A stretch of 64,000 nt of DNA from Devosia submarina (GTDB taxonomy: Bacteria; Pseudomonadota; Alphaproteobacteria; Rhizobiales; Devosiaceae), in contig NZ_PYWB01000001.1 in assembly GCF_003056345.1 (NCBI RefSeq), positions 434,001-498,000 on the forward strand. Reading direction: 5' to 3'. Shown here one piece after another: positions 16,006 to 24,181 of the stretch (position 1 is the first letter of the stretch; every line of letters begins with the position of its first letter). Position numbers and translations under genes: made by a program. The notes under the pieces were generated by a model. It was not told the origin of the DNA, ran no database searches, and saw nothing but the letters and a program-made list of their open reading frames with translations.

Positions 16006-16632
16006 ATGACAGATCTGGCGAGCATCGAGCAGAGTGACGATTTCTGGGCGAGGGTGCGCATGGCGCTGGGTGCGCTGCGGCCACCTGCACGGGAAGGAAT
16101 GCCGAGTGAGGGGCCGGCGGCGCAGGCGCGGCAAGCCGGTGTCCAGGAGGAAATTGGGCGCAGCTGGGCCATGGCCGCGACGCGCTTGGTGTCTATGAGT
16201 CTCCTTGTGATTGAAATCGATCGGATGAGCGAGTTCTTTGCCGTTTATGGCAAGGACGCGACGGATCGCTGCGTGCGCCAGGTGATGCGGGCTATTGCCG
16301 ACGCCCTGCCGCGCGATGGCGATCTTTGCCTTCGCATGGGGCAGGCGACTTTCGTGGTAGCGCTGCCGGATCTGCCGCTGGTGCCGGCGAAAACCAGCGC
16401 CGGGCATATTGCCGAGGCCATCCGCAAGCTGGGCGTGGCGCATAGGGAAAGCCATGCGGGGATCGTGACTGTCAGCATGGGATTGGCGGTGATCAATCCG
16501 CGCGGCGAATACGATACCGGCTTTTTCGAGAGGGCGGCGGGTGCGCTTAAGAAGGCGCAGCGCAAGGGGCTGGGGCGGTTGCAAGTGGCGGATCTGCGGC
16601 CGGCCGAGGAGCGCAGGCGCCGGGCGGCTTAG
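16006..16632 (+). CDS. Degenerate GGDEF-domain protein
   Basis: The 208-residue protein has a GGDEF-like fold in its C-terminal two thirds: SLLVIEIDRMSEFFAVYGKD at the start of the domain and SMGLAVINP later. The active-site motif GG(D/E)EF is replaced by GQATF in LCLRMGQATFVVALP, so diguanylate cyclase activity is very unlikely. It may bind a nucleotide or a partner as a pseudo-enzyme (inference). ATG 16006 is preferred to the GTG at 15985. No sensory domain is visible at the N-terminus. Confidence 0.75.
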   Translation: MTDLASIEQSDDFWARVRMALGALRPPAREGMPSEGPAAQARQAGVQEEIGRSWAMAATRLVSMSLLVIEIDRMSEFFAVYGKDATDRCVRQVMRAIADALPRDGDLCLRMGQATFVVALPDLPLVPAKTSAGHIAEAIRKLGVAHRESHAGIVTVSMGLAVINPRGEYDTGFFERAAGALKKAQRKGLGRLQVADLRPAEERRRRAA

Positions 16633-16748
16633 TCTTGCAAGGGGCGAGATGAGGTTTTAAGAGGGCCGTCCTCGCGCGGCGCCCTCCCTCCTGCAGCAGA
16701 CCTTGTCCTTCAAGAAAGGGGCAGTTGGGGCGCCCTCCACTCGCTCAA

Positions 16749-16777
16749 CCTCGTGGTTCGACAGGCTCACCATGAGG
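16749..16777. repeat. Short palindromic repeat, family D
   Basis: This is a 29-bp copy with arms CCTCGTGGT and ACCATGAGG, identical over its length to the copy at 12507-12535. It lies 16 bases before the start of the Hsp70-like gene, so it may also fall in that gene's leader. Confidence 0.7.
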
Positions 16778-16793
16778 CTTTTGGAAGATCGCT

Positions 16794-18056
16794 ATGTCCA
16801 ACGCCCTTGCTTGCGGCCTTGATTTCGGCACGTCCAATTCAACCCTGGGGCGGGTGGGCGCGAATGGTGTGCCGCATTTGCTGGCGCTGGAGGATGGGCG
16901 GCAGACCATTCCCAGCGTGCTGTTTTTCGGCTTCGAGGACGATGCGGTCCACTTCGGCCGCCAGGCGGTGGCGGAATATGTGACAGGGGCAAACGGGCGC
17001 TTGATGCGCTCGCTCAAGAGCGTGCTGGGCACTTCGCTGATGGGCGATACGACCCGCATCAAGGGGCGCAGCTATGGCTTCCTTGAAATTCTGGGCATCT
17101 TTGTGGGCGAGCTGAAACTCCGCGCCGAGGCGCAGGGGGATGCGCCGATCAGCCAGGTGGTGTGCGGCCGTCCCGTGCATTTCGTGGATGACGATCCGGC
17201 GGCGGATAGGGCGGCGCAGGACCAGTTGGAAAGTGCTGTCAGGGCGCAAGGGTTTCGGCAGATCGAATTCCAGTTCGAGCCCATTGCGGCGGCGCTCGAT
17301 TATGAGCGGCAGGTGAATGGTGAGCGGCTGGCGCTGATCGTTGACCTGGGCGGCGGTACGTCGGACTTTTCGTTGGTGCGGGTGTCGCCGGAGCGGGCGA
17401 ACTCGGCGGATCGCAGCGGAGATATACTGGCAACAGCGGGTGTTCATATTGGCGGCACGGATTTCGACCGGCTCTTGTCGATGAGCAAGGTCATGCCCGA
17501 GCTAGGGCTGGGCACGATGACGCGGGACAGCAAGCGGCATTTGCCGGTGGCGCCTTATTATGACCTTTCCACCTGGCACCGCATCAACCGGCTTTATAAT
17601 GCGCAAACACTGCGGGATTTGCGCGGGACCATGCGCGAGGCGCAGGCGCCCGAGCGGGTGGGCACCATGATCGAGCTGATCGAGGACCGGCTAGGGCACC
17701 AGCTGGTGGGTGCGGTGGAGGCGAGCAAGATCGAGCTGTCGGAGCGGGAGCGGACGCAGTTTCGGTTCCCGGTGCGCAACAACGTGCTGGAGGCGGAGAT
17801 CGGGGTTGAGGATCTGGAGCGGGCGCTGGGCAATTCGGTAGGGCGGATCGAGGCGACGATCGGCGAAACGCTGAAGCGGGCCGGGGTGGGAAGCGCGGCG
17901 GTGGATAGCTTGATTTTGACCGGTGGGTCAACGCAGGTGCCAGCGATCGCACGGCGGCTGGAGGCGCTGTTTCCTGAGGCGGAGCTGGTACGCACGGATG
18001 TGCTGGGGAGTGTGGGGCTGGGACTGGCGCTCGATGCGCGGCGCAAGTTTGGGTGA
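16794..18056 (+). CDS. Hsp70-family ATPase, YegD-like
   Basis: The 420-residue protein has the actin-like ATPase motifs of Hsp70: phosphate 1 GLDFGTSNSTLG near residue 8, phosphate 2 LIVDLGGGTSDFSLV near residue 182, and the adenosine motif LTGGSTQVPAIARRLE near residue 380. It ends after the ATPase domain and lacks the substrate-binding domain of DnaK, as in the YegD subgroup. It probably works in the cytoplasm as an ATP-driven switch; its partner is unknown. No co-chaperone gene lies nearby. Confidence 0.9.
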   Translation: MSNALACGLDFGTSNSTLGRVGANGVPHLLALEDGRQTIPSVLFFGFEDDAVHFGRQAVAEYVTGANGRLMRSLKSVLGTSLMGDTTRIKGRSYGFLEILGIFVGELKLRAEAQGDAPISQVVCGRPVHFVDDDPAADRAAQDQLESAVRAQGFRQIEFQFEPIAAALDYERQVNGERLALIVDLGGGTSDFSLVRVSPERANSADRSGDILATAGVHIGGTDFDRLLSMSKVMPELGLGTMTRDSKRHLPVAPYYDLSTWHRINRLYNAQTLRDLRGTMREAQAPERVGTMIELIEDRLGHQLVGAVEASKIELSERERTQFRFPVRNNVLEAEIGVEDLERALGNSVGRIEATIGETLKRAGVGSAAVDSLILTGGSTQVPAIARRLEALFPEAELVRTDVLGSVGLGLALDARRKFG

Positions 18057-18069
18057 GGGGGCCCGGGTT

Positions 18070-18147
18070 CTTGGGCTTGACCCAAGGGGACTGTACTTGC
18101 CGGGGAGGGCGAAGTGTAGAGCCCTCGAGTCAAGCCTGAGGGTGACG
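18070..18147. repeat. Intergenic repeat, family A
   Basis: This composite element has a left arm CTTGGGCTTGACCCAAG, a spacer ending in GAAGTGTAGAG, and a right arm CCCTCGAGTCAAGCCTGAGGGTGACG. Each arm is itself a hairpin. It lies in the 445-base gene-free stretch 18057-18501, which holds only repeats. Other copies are at 18310, 20541, 25488 and 27369. Confidence 0.75.
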
Positions 18148-18185
18148 AAAGGTGGGAAGCGGGAACCACCTTGCGGCTGGGGTGG

Positions 18186-18226
18186 GATCTCGGGATCGGC
18201 CCCGGGTCAGGCCCGGGGTGACATCG
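18186..18226. repeat. Intergenic palindromic repeat, family B
   Basis: This is a close copy of the element at 11081-11121, with a perfect CCCCGGG/CCCGGGG inverted repeat and the end GGGGTGACATCG. It lies between two family A elements downstream of the Hsp70-like gene. Confidence 0.7.
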
Positions 18227-18309
18227 GGGCCGGGGCGGCTATGTTGCCCATGCCCATGTGGGGCTGGGATGGGCGGGGCGCAATGATGCCACGCCCTACG
18301 ATCGTTACC

Positions 18310-18388
18310 CTTGGGCTTGACCCAAGGGGACTGCGCTTGCGGTGCGTAAGGGAAGTGTAGAGCCCTCGGGTCAAGCCCGAGGGTGACG
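18310..18388. repeat. Intergenic repeat, family A
   Basis: This is a full copy of the element at 18070-18147, with the perfect hairpin arms CTTGGGCTTGACCCAAG and CCCTCGGGTCAAGCCCGAGGG. Downstream of it, at 18436-18444, is a single AACTTATCC motif like the tandem pair upstream of the gafY-like gene. Confidence 0.75.
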
Positions 18389-18501
18389 GGCTGTTGGTGG
18401 GGGGAGGCGATGGCTTACCAACAAGAAACCCGAAAAACTTATCCATCTTTTCCCCGCGTGACGCTGGTCGGCTATAGTTCAGCTATGGTCGCAAAAGTGG
18501 G

Positions 18502-18747
18502 TCAGGAGGCGTTGCGGATGGCTTGCCAGCGGCGGGTTTTGGGGTCGGGCAGGTCGATGCGGCGGCACTCGAAGCGTCCCTTGATCGACTGGTTGAAGAA
18601 CTGACCGCGCGATGGGGCGTCGCGCAGGCCTTCATAGATGAATTCAGGAACGCCGAAATATTTGTAGCGCCGTCCTTCTGGTCCGAACCAGATGGAGAGC
18701 TCCTCGTCGGCGGGCTTGTAGTGGATGTGGCGGATCGCGGCGGACAT
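18502..18747 (-). CDS. KTSC domain-containing protein
   Basis: The 81-residue protein matches the KTSC family: a beta-rich start IRHIHYKPADEELSIWF, then YKYFGVPEFIYEGLRDAPSRGQFFNQSIKG. KTSC domains occur in small stand-alone proteins, often near phage genes, and have been linked to RNA-related proteins; the function is unknown. It is divergent from the first GTA gene, and the 96-base gap carries promoters for both directions. Confidence 0.85.
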   Translation of the reverse strand: MSAAIRHIHYKPADEELSIWFGPEGRRYKYFGVPEFIYEGLRDAPSRGQFFNQSIKGRFECRRIDLPDPKTRRWQAIRNAS

Positions 18748-18806
18748 CGGGTTTCCCCTTTTTGACTCCGCAAAGACGAATCCAGCGGGATTCCAGCAAG
18801 TTCCGC

Positions 18807-18837
18807 TTAAAAGTTAAGATCGATTCACAAACGAGTC
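18807..18837. promoter_or_regulatory. Motif cluster upstream of the GTA gene cluster
   Basis: In the 96-base gap between the KTSC gene and GTA gp1 there are two TTAA motifs (18807-18810 and 18814-18817, 3 bases apart). Two GANTC methylation sites follow at 18822-18826 and 18833-18837. GANTC is the target of CcrM, the cell-cycle DNA methylase of alphaproteobacteria. The last site ends 6 bases before the gp1 ATG. A role in GTA control is inference. Confidence 0.4.
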
Positions 18838-18843
18838 ATTGCC

Positions 18844-19254
18844 ATGGAAACAGCAGCCGAACCCGGGGTTCGCTGGGACGACGTTCGCGCCGAATATGAG
18901 GGGCGGCTGTTTGTGCCGGCCACCATCTGCAAGCGGTACGGGATCACAATCGCGCAGTTGCGCTACCGCCGGGAGATGGAGGGTTGGCTCAGTGCCCGCG
19001 CCCGTATCCCCCGCAAGGAGGACATGGTCGCGCAGATGCTCAAGGTCCTTGATAAACAACTCAAACGCCTGGAGAGCGCAGTGGACGAACCGATCGACAA
19101 ACAGGCCAATGTGCTGGGCACGCACGTCAAGACGCTGGAAAAGCTGATCGAGATGGGTGCGGCAAAGCCTAATGCCGAACCGGCCAGCACGAAGAATATG
19201 GACGACCTTCGCAGCAAGCTGGCTAAGCGCATTGAACAGTTCCAGAACCGCTGA
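18844..19254 (+). CDS. GTA small terminase subunit-like protein (gp1)
   Basis: The 136-residue protein has an N-terminal DNA-binding-like segment (VPATICKRYGITIAQLRYRR) that resembles a helix-turn-helix. A charged, probably coiled-coil C-terminal region follows (MLKVLDKQLKRLESAVDE, LRSKLAKRIEQF). Its place directly before the large terminase matches gp1 of the Rhodobacter GTA, the small terminase that helps start DNA packaging. Sequence similarity in this family is low, so the call rests on position and layout. It is the first gene of the GTA operon. Confidence 0.75.
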   Translation: METAAEPGVRWDDVRAEYEGRLFVPATICKRYGITIAQLRYRREMEGWLSARARIPRKEDMVAQMLKVLDKQLKRLESAVDEPIDKQANVLGTHVKTLEKLIEMGAAKPNAEPASTKNMDDLRSKLAKRIEQFQNR

Positions 19255-20488
19255 AGAGTTCGGGGATCTCGCAGACAAGACCAACGCCGAGATCGTCCAG
19301 CTTTATTACGATTGGCGGCAATGGGCGCTGCCCAAGCAATTGCCGCCTGAAGGAGATTGGATCACCTGGCTGCTGATGGGCGGGCGCGGCTCGGGCAAGA
19401 CGCGGGCAGGTGCCGAATGGGTGCGCACGCTGGCGGCAAAAGGGATCGGGCCCATCGCCCTGGTGGGCGAAACCATGACCGAGGCCGTATCGATTATGGT
19501 TCGGGGGGATAGCGGTATTCTCAACACCCACCCTGACGAAGAGCGGCCTGTCCTGCGCGGGAACAGCTTGCGATGGCCCAATGGGGTTGAGGCGATGATC
19601 ATGTCGGCGTCGGACCCGGACCGGTTTCGCGGGCCGCAGTTCGCGGCGGCCTGGTGCGACGAGATTGCCAAATGGCCGCATGGGGAAGAGGCTTGGGACC
19701 AGCTGCAGTTCGGTCTGCGGCTGGGTGATCGGCCTCAGCAATTGGCAACGACCACACCGCGCCCGACGCGGCTCGTCAAGCGCCTGCTGGCTGATCCGCA
19801 TGCCGTGGTGACGCGCATGCGTACGGAAGACAACCGCGCGCAGCTTGCGCCCGCTTTCCTTGAGGCCGTGGTGGCGCGCTATCGCGGCACCGTGTTGGGA
19901 CGGCAGGAGCTCGAGGGCGAACTGATCGACGATCTGCCCGATGCGCTTTGGCAGCGTGGCATGTTCAGGCCATTCACGGGTGGGCAGCTGGAGCGGATTG
20001 TGGTGGCGGTTGATCCGCCAGTGACGGGCAATGCGCGGTCGGATGCTTGCGGGATCGTGGTGGCGGGACGCTTGGGGGAGGGCGTTGCTGTTTTGGAGGA
20101 TTGCACGCTCAAGCCGGCCGCGCCCCTGGCATGGGCGCGGCGGGCGGTGGCCGCGTTTCATGCGCATGATGCGGACGCGATCGTGGTCGAGGTGAACCAG
20201 GGCGGTGATCTCGTGCGATCAGTGATCGGGCAGATCGATGGCAATGTGCCGGTGCGCGAGGTGCGGGCCTCGCGTGGCAAGTGGCTGCGGGCAGAGCCGG
20301 TGGCAGCGCTTTATGGGCGAGGGCTGGTATCGCATGCCGAAGGGCTAAGTGCGCTGGAGGACGAGATGTGTGCCTTTGGGCCGGGCGGCAAGAGCGACGG
20401 ACATTCGCCCGACAGGGTGGATGCGCTGGTCTGGGCGGTGACGGAGTTGCTGCTGGGCGAGGGGCGGCCGCGGGTGCGGGGGCTTTGA
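19232..20488 (+). CDS. GTA terminase large subunit (gp2)
   Basis: The large terminase is the packaging ATPase and nuclease. Walker A is GGRGSGKTRAG and Walker B ends in AAWCDEIAKW. The nuclease acids are in VVAVDPPVTG and in the C-terminal DRVDALVWA. It threads DNA into the capsid. The start is uncertain: TTG 19232 gives 418 residues and overlaps gp1 by 23 bases, while GTG 19157 would give 443 residues with an unlikely N-terminus. GTA terminases package host DNA by headful; the sequence itself does not show this. Confidence 0.92.
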   Translation: MNSSRTAEEFGDLADKTNAEIVQLYYDWRQWALPKQLPPEGDWITWLLMGGRGSGKTRAGAEWVRTLAAKGIGPIALVGETMTEAVSIMVRGDSGILNTHPDEERPVLRGNSLRWPNGVEAMIMSASDPDRFRGPQFAAAWCDEIAKWPHGEEAWDQLQFGLRLGDRPQQLATTTPRPTRLVKRLLADPHAVVTRMRTEDNRAQLAPAFLEAVVARYRGTVLGRQELEGELIDDLPDALWQRGMFRPFTGGQLERIVVAVDPPVTGNARSDACGIVVAGRLGEGVAVLEDCTLKPAAPLAWARRAVAAFHAHDADAIVVEVNQGGDLVRSVIGQIDGNVPVREVRASRGKWLRAEPVAALYGRGLVSHAEGLSALEDEMCAFGPGGKSDGHSPDRVDALVWAVTELLLGEGRPRVRGL

Positions 20489-20540
20489 GGGGATATAGGG
20501 CCCTATCCTCCGACGTGGTGCGACATTCACCACCCGTTAT

Positions 20541-20615
20541 CTTGGGGCTTGACCCAAGGGGGCCTGCGGTCGTGGCAGAAGTGTAGGGCTCTCGGGTCTT
20601 CGCGCGAGGGTGACG
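20541..20615. repeat. Intergenic repeat, family A, between GTA gp2 and gp3
   Basis: A diverged copy of the family A element: the left arm CTTGGGGCTTGACCCAAG is intact, while the right arm CTCTCGGGTCTTCGCGCGAGGG has changed. The gene-free gap here is 197 bases and holds nothing else apart from the portal gene leader. Confidence 0.65.
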
Positions 20616-20685
20616 ATCTGTGGGTGGGTGACATTGTGGGTGGGGCGGGATGATGCACGGCCCCGATTGAATAGGAACCAAAACC

Positions 20686-21840
20686 ATGCCGAACTGGATC
20701 AACCGCCTCCTGGGCGGGGGAACAAACGCGCCTGCCGAACACAAGGCCTATGGCACGCAGACGCTGGTGAGCTTGAGCCAGCTGGGGGCGGCCAATTGGA
20801 GCAGCCGGGGTTTTGCGAGCCTCGCCAACCAAGGATATGCGCGCAACCCGGTGGTCTATCGCTGCATCCGCCTGATCGCCGAAACGGCCAATCGGGTGCC
20901 GCTGGTGGTGAGCGAAGGTGGGCGCAGGCTCGACGAGCATCCGCTGGCCCATTTGCTGCGCCGGCCCAATGGGCGTCAATCGGGCGGGGAATTGCTGGAA
21001 GGGGTTTATGCCTATCTGCAGACGGCGGGAAATGCCTATCTTCAGGCTGGAATGGTGGATGGGCAGGTGCGGGCTTTGTTCGCGCTGCGGCCGGACAGGG
21101 TAAGCGTTGTGGCAGGCCAGGATGGCTGGCCCGCGGCTTACGACTATACGGTCGGCGGCCGTACCACGCGGTTGCGACAGGACGGCGAGCCCGTGCCTCA
21201 TGTGCTTCATATGGCGCTGTTTGATCCGCTGGATGATCACTACGGCATGGCGCCGCTCGAGGCAGCAGCAACAAGCCTGGATATCCACAATGCCGCCGCA
21301 CAGTGGAACAAGGCGCTGCTGGACAACGCGGCGCGACCATCCGGGGCGCTGGTGTATTCGGTCGCGGGGCAGAATTTAACGCAAGCGCAGTTCGAGCGGC
21401 TCAAGAGCGAGCTGGAACAGAACTTTTCGGGTGCGGCAAATGCCGGACGGCCCATGCTGCTCGAGGGTGGGCTGGACTGGAAGACCATTGCCCTCTCGCC
21501 GCGGGACATGGATTTCATCGAAGCCAAGAACGCGGCGGCGCGCGACATCGCCTTGGCCTTTGGCGTGCCGCCCATGCTGCTGGGCATACCCGGCGACAAT
21601 ACCTACAGCAATCTGGCCGAGGCCAATAGGGCGCTGTGGCGCCATACGCTGATCCCACTCGTGGTGCGCGTGGCCGAGGAGCTCAGCAATTGGCTCGCTC
21701 CGGCGTTCGGTGGGGCAGTGCTCGCGCCTGATTTCGAAGGCGTCGAGGCGCTGGCGGAGGATCGGGCGCAGCTATGGGCGCGGGTCGGGGGTGCGGAGTT
21801 CCTGAGCGATGCGGAGAAGCGGGCGATGTTGGGGGTTTAG
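20686..21840 (+). CDS. GTA portal protein, HK97 family (gp3)
   Basis: The 384-residue protein is an HK97-type portal. Characteristic segments are NPVVYRCIRLIAETANRVPL near residue 65, then HPLAHLLRRPNGRQSGGELLE and IALAFGVPPMLLGIPGDNTYSN. It forms the dodecameric ring at one capsid vertex through which the terminase pumps DNA and to which the tail attaches. ATG 20686 starts the conserved MPNWINRLLGG, a normal portal N-terminus. It lies in GTA order after the terminase, with a repeat in between. Confidence 0.95.
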   Translation: MPNWINRLLGGGTNAPAEHKAYGTQTLVSLSQLGAANWSSRGFASLANQGYARNPVVYRCIRLIAETANRVPLVVSEGGRRLDEHPLAHLLRRPNGRQSGGELLEGVYAYLQTAGNAYLQAGMVDGQVRALFALRPDRVSVVAGQDGWPAAYDYTVGGRTTRLRQDGEPVPHVLHMALFDPLDDHYGMAPLEAAATSLDIHNAAAQWNKALLDNAARPSGALVYSVAGQNLTQAQFERLKSELEQNFSGAANAGRPMLLEGGLDWKTIALSPRDMDFIEAKNAAARDIALAFGVPPMLLGIPGDNTYSNLAEANRALWRHTLIPLVVRVAEELSNWLAPAFGGAVLAPDFEGVEALAEDRAQLWARVGGAEFLSDAEKRAMLGV

Positions 21841-21867
21841 GTGGCTTCCTGCGGGCCGGCAAACTCG

Positions 21868-21943
21868 GTGTCATCCCGGCCTCGAGCCGGGATCCATCCT
21901 GAGATCTCGAGATGGACCCCGGGTCAGGCCCGGGGTGACACCG
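21868..21943. repeat. Intergenic repeat, family B, between GTA gp3 and gp3.5
   Basis: A double element with two hairpins: ATCCCGGC-CTCGA-GCCGGGAT and CCCCGGG-TCAGG-CCCGGGG, framed by GGTGTCA and TGACACC-like ends. It starts 28 bases after the portal stop and ends 28 bases before the small gp3.5 gene. Confidence 0.7.
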
Positions 21944-21970
21944 TGTGGGGGAGACAAGAGGATCACGATC

Positions 21971-22159
21971 ATGGACGAGCTGACCAAAACCGTCGTGGAG
22001 CGGGGGGATCTGGCGCATCTGGCGCTGTTTTTGTGGGCGGGCGGGGCGAGCACGCTTTTGGTGTGGAGCCTGCGCGAGCTCAGCAAGGTCAACCAGCACT
22101 TCAACGACTTCGTGCGCGAGATCGCGACATTGAATCAATTGTTCAAGAAGGGAGATTAA
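21971..22159 (+). CDS. Small GTA head formation protein (gp3.5-like, rcc01685 family)
   Basis: The 62-residue protein has one hydrophobic segment (LALFLWAGGASTLLVWSL, about residues 17-34) and an amphipathic C-terminal half. It lies between portal and protease, where the Rhodobacter GTA has its small gp3.5 gene, needed for head formation as I recall. ATG 21971 is chosen because the frame upstream runs through the repeat and the portal end. Assignment rests on size, position and the single membrane-like helix. Confidence 0.72.
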   Translation: MDELTKTVVERGDLAHLALFLWAGGASTLLVWSLRELSKVNQHFNDFVREIATLNQLFKKGD

Positions 22160-22163
22160 ACCC

Positions 22164-22292
22164 ATGCCGAGCAAGACCAGCCGGGAAACAGCGCAGCAGA
22201 CGTTCCGGCAATTTGCCTGGAATTTGGCGGGCACGCTGGCCAGCTCCAAGGGGAGCAGCAAGCCGGCGACCAAGCCGATCGGCAAGCGCTAA
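22164..22292 (+). CDS. Unrecognised 42-residue protein inside the GTA cluster
   Basis: This short frame begins with ATG after AGGGAG spaced 9 bases away, and its TAA shares a base with the ATG of the prohead protease gene (TAATG). The product is basic: an N-terminal part with ETAQQTFRQFAWNLAGTLA and a Lys/Ser-rich tail ending KPIGKR. I do not recognise it. The good ribosome binding site, tight packing (4 bases after gp3.5) and stop-start coupling argue that it is translated. It may be a small head factor or serve to couple translation. Confidence 0.55.
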   Translation: MPSKTSRETAQQTFRQFAWNLAGTLASSKGSSKPATKPIGKR

Positions 22293-22768
22293 TGGCGGCC
22301 ATTCCGATCAGCGCCGATGGGCGGTTTGCGGGGTATGCCAGCGTCTTCAACCGCGTCGATGCCGGCGGCGACATGGTCATGCCTGGTGCGTTTGCGCGCA
22401 GCCTTGCGAAACGACGTGACCGGGTGCGGCTGCTGTTCCAGCATGATCCCAAGGAGCCGGTCGGCATCTGGGAGGCCATGGCGGAGGATAGCCATGGGCT
22501 TCATGTTCATGGTCGGCTGGTCGGGGGCGTTGAGCGCGCCGACGCGCTGCGCCGCCTAATCGAGAACCGGGCGCTCGATGGCCTGTCCATCGGCTTTCGC
22601 ACCGTGCGGGCAACGCGCGAGGGCGGCATCCGCAAGCTTTGGCAGATCGAGCTCTTTGAGATCTCGATCGTGACCTTTCCCATGATGGAGGATGCGCGGA
22701 TCGCGCCCTCCCTCCTTTCGACGGGCGCCGCTATTGCGGCTGCCACGCACACGATCCGTAACAGCTAA
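22292..22768 (+). CDS. GTA prohead protease, HK97 family (gp4)
   Basis: The 158-residue protein matches HK97 prohead proteases: FAGYASVFNRVDAGGDMVMPGAF near the N-terminus, then LLFQHDPKEPVGIW with the catalytic His, and LSIGFRTV with the Ser region later, followed by LFEISIVTFPM. It cleaves the N-terminal scaffold of the capsid protein during head maturation and itself is then lost. It is coupled to the 42-codon gene upstream and is followed 12 bases later by the capsid gene. Confidence 0.94.
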   Translation: MAAIPISADGRFAGYASVFNRVDAGGDMVMPGAFARSLAKRRDRVRLLFQHDPKEPVGIWEAMAEDSHGLHVHGRLVGGVERADALRRLIENRALDGLSIGFRTVRATREGGIRKLWQIELFEISIVTFPMMEDARIAPSLLSTGAAIAAATHTIRNS

Positions 22769-22780
22769 GGATACAAGCAC

Positions 22781-24001
22781 ATGACCATCAACAGTGACGG
22801 CCTTGAAACCAAGGCCGGCGCAGGGAGCGATATTGCCGTGCTCTTTGCCGAATTTTCGCAGGCCTTTGAAGAGTTCAAGGCCACCAATGACCAGCGCCTG
22901 GAGGAGCTCGAAAAGCGCGGCTCGGCCGATGGCCTGCTGGAAGGCAAGCTCGACCGACTCAACGCTGTGCTGGACGGGCAAAAGGCTGCGCTTGACCGGG
23001 CCATGGTAGAGCGGGCGCGCCCGCAGCTGGACGGCAAGGCGGCGCATGGTGAGAGTGAATACAAGGAGGCGTTCACCGGCTACGTCAAGCGCGGCGAGGA
23101 GAAGGCGCTGTCGGTCGGCGTGGGTGCCGATGGCGGTTATTTCGTGCCCAGCGAAACCGAAACCGAGATCACGCGGCTCATGACAACGGTGTCGCCGATC
23201 CGCGCCATTGCCGGCGTGCGTCAGGTGTCGGGCTCGGTCTACAAACGGCCGATCTCGGTGACGGGGCCAGCTGTTGGCTGGGTGGGCGAGACGGCGGCGC
23301 GCCCGACAACGGCGTCGCAGACCCTGGCGGAGCTGAGCTATCCGACGACCGAACTCTATGCCATGCCGGCAGCGACCGCAGCGTTTCTTGACGATGCGGC
23401 CGTGGATGTGGGGCAGTGGATCGCCGACGAGGTGAATGCCGCCTTTGCGGCGCAGGAAACCACGGCGTTCGTTCTGGGCGATGGCGTCAACAAGCCCAAG
23501 GGGTTCTTGACGGCCAATGCGGTGGCGGAAACCAGCTGGAGCTGGGGCAATCTGGGCTATGTGCCGACGGGTGTCGCTGGCTCGCTGCCCACAAGCAATG
23601 CCAGCGATGTGCTGATCGACTTGGTCTATTCGCTCAAGGCCGGCTACCGGCAGAATGCATCCTGGGTGATGAACCGCAAGGTGCAGGGCACGCTGCGCAA
23701 GCTCAAGGATGCAGACGGCAATTACCTCTGGCAGCCAGCGACAACTGCCGACGGCAAGGCGCGCTTCATGGGGTTTGAGCTGGTCGAGGCCGAGGACATG
23801 CCCAATATCGCGGCCAATTCCCTCTCGGTGGCCTTTGGCGACTTCCGCCGAGGCTATCTGATCGTGGACCGCCAGGGCGTGAGTGTCCTGCGCGATCCAT
23901 TCAGCTCCAAACCCTATGTGCTGTTCTACACCACGAAGCGCGTGGGTGGCGGCATCGCCGACTATGACGCGATCAAGCTGCTGAAATTTGCGGCCTCGTA
24001 A
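22781..24001 (+). CDS. GTA major capsid protein, HK97 fold (gp5)
   Basis: The 406-residue protein has an N-terminal coiled-coil delta domain (about residues 20-85: FSQAFEEFKATNDQRLEELE), which the prohead protease should remove. The HK97 core starts near GGYFVPSETETEITRLM. Core motifs include GWVGETAARP, FVLGDGVNKPKGFL and the C-terminal DPFSSKPYVLFYTTKRVGG. It forms the capsid shell. A family C repeat follows the gene. Length and layout are as in known GTA capsid proteins. Confidence 0.96.
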   Translation: MTINSDGLETKAGAGSDIAVLFAEFSQAFEEFKATNDQRLEELEKRGSADGLLEGKLDRLNAVLDGQKAALDRAMVERARPQLDGKAAHGESEYKEAFTGYVKRGEEKALSVGVGADGGYFVPSETETEITRLMTTVSPIRAIAGVRQVSGSVYKRPISVTGPAVGWVGETAARPTTASQTLAELSYPTTELYAMPAATAAFLDDAAVDVGQWIADEVNAAFAAQETTAFVLGDGVNKPKGFLTANAVAETSWSWGNLGYVPTGVAGSLPTSNASDVLIDLVYSLKAGYRQNASWVMNRKVQGTLRKLKDADGNYLWQPATTADGKARFMGFELVEAEDMPNIAANSLSVAFGDFRRGYLIVDRQGVSVLRDPFSSKPYVLFYTTKRVGGGIADYDAIKLLKFAAS

Positions 24002-24022
24002 GGCACGGTCTCTCATTCCAGC

Positions 24023-24103
24023 GTCATTGCCCGGCTTGTCCGGGCAATCCATTTCACCACGTGCGCGGCGCCATGGACCACCCGGACAAGCCGGGTGGTG
24101 ACG
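24023..24103. repeat. Intergenic repeat, family C, between GTA gp5 and gp6
   Basis: The element starts GTCATTGCCCGGCTTGTCCGGGCAAT, which is a hairpin. It ends with a second hairpin CCACCCGGACAAGCCGGGTGG followed by TGACG. Related copies lie at 26036-26116 and 59315-59393. The gap between the capsid and gp6 genes is 180 bases and holds little else. Confidence 0.75.
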
Positions 24104-24181
24104 GAGTGATTGGGCCTACTGTCCACCCGACATCGTGGGCAGACGCGTCCCGCGGGAACAAGCACACAAAAGGCAAAAACA

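Noticed and set aside
18057..18501. A hidden small RNA or gene in the repeat-rich gap
   Set aside because: The whole stretch is explained by two family A units and one family B unit; no promoter-terminator pair or open frame with a ribosome binding site was seen.
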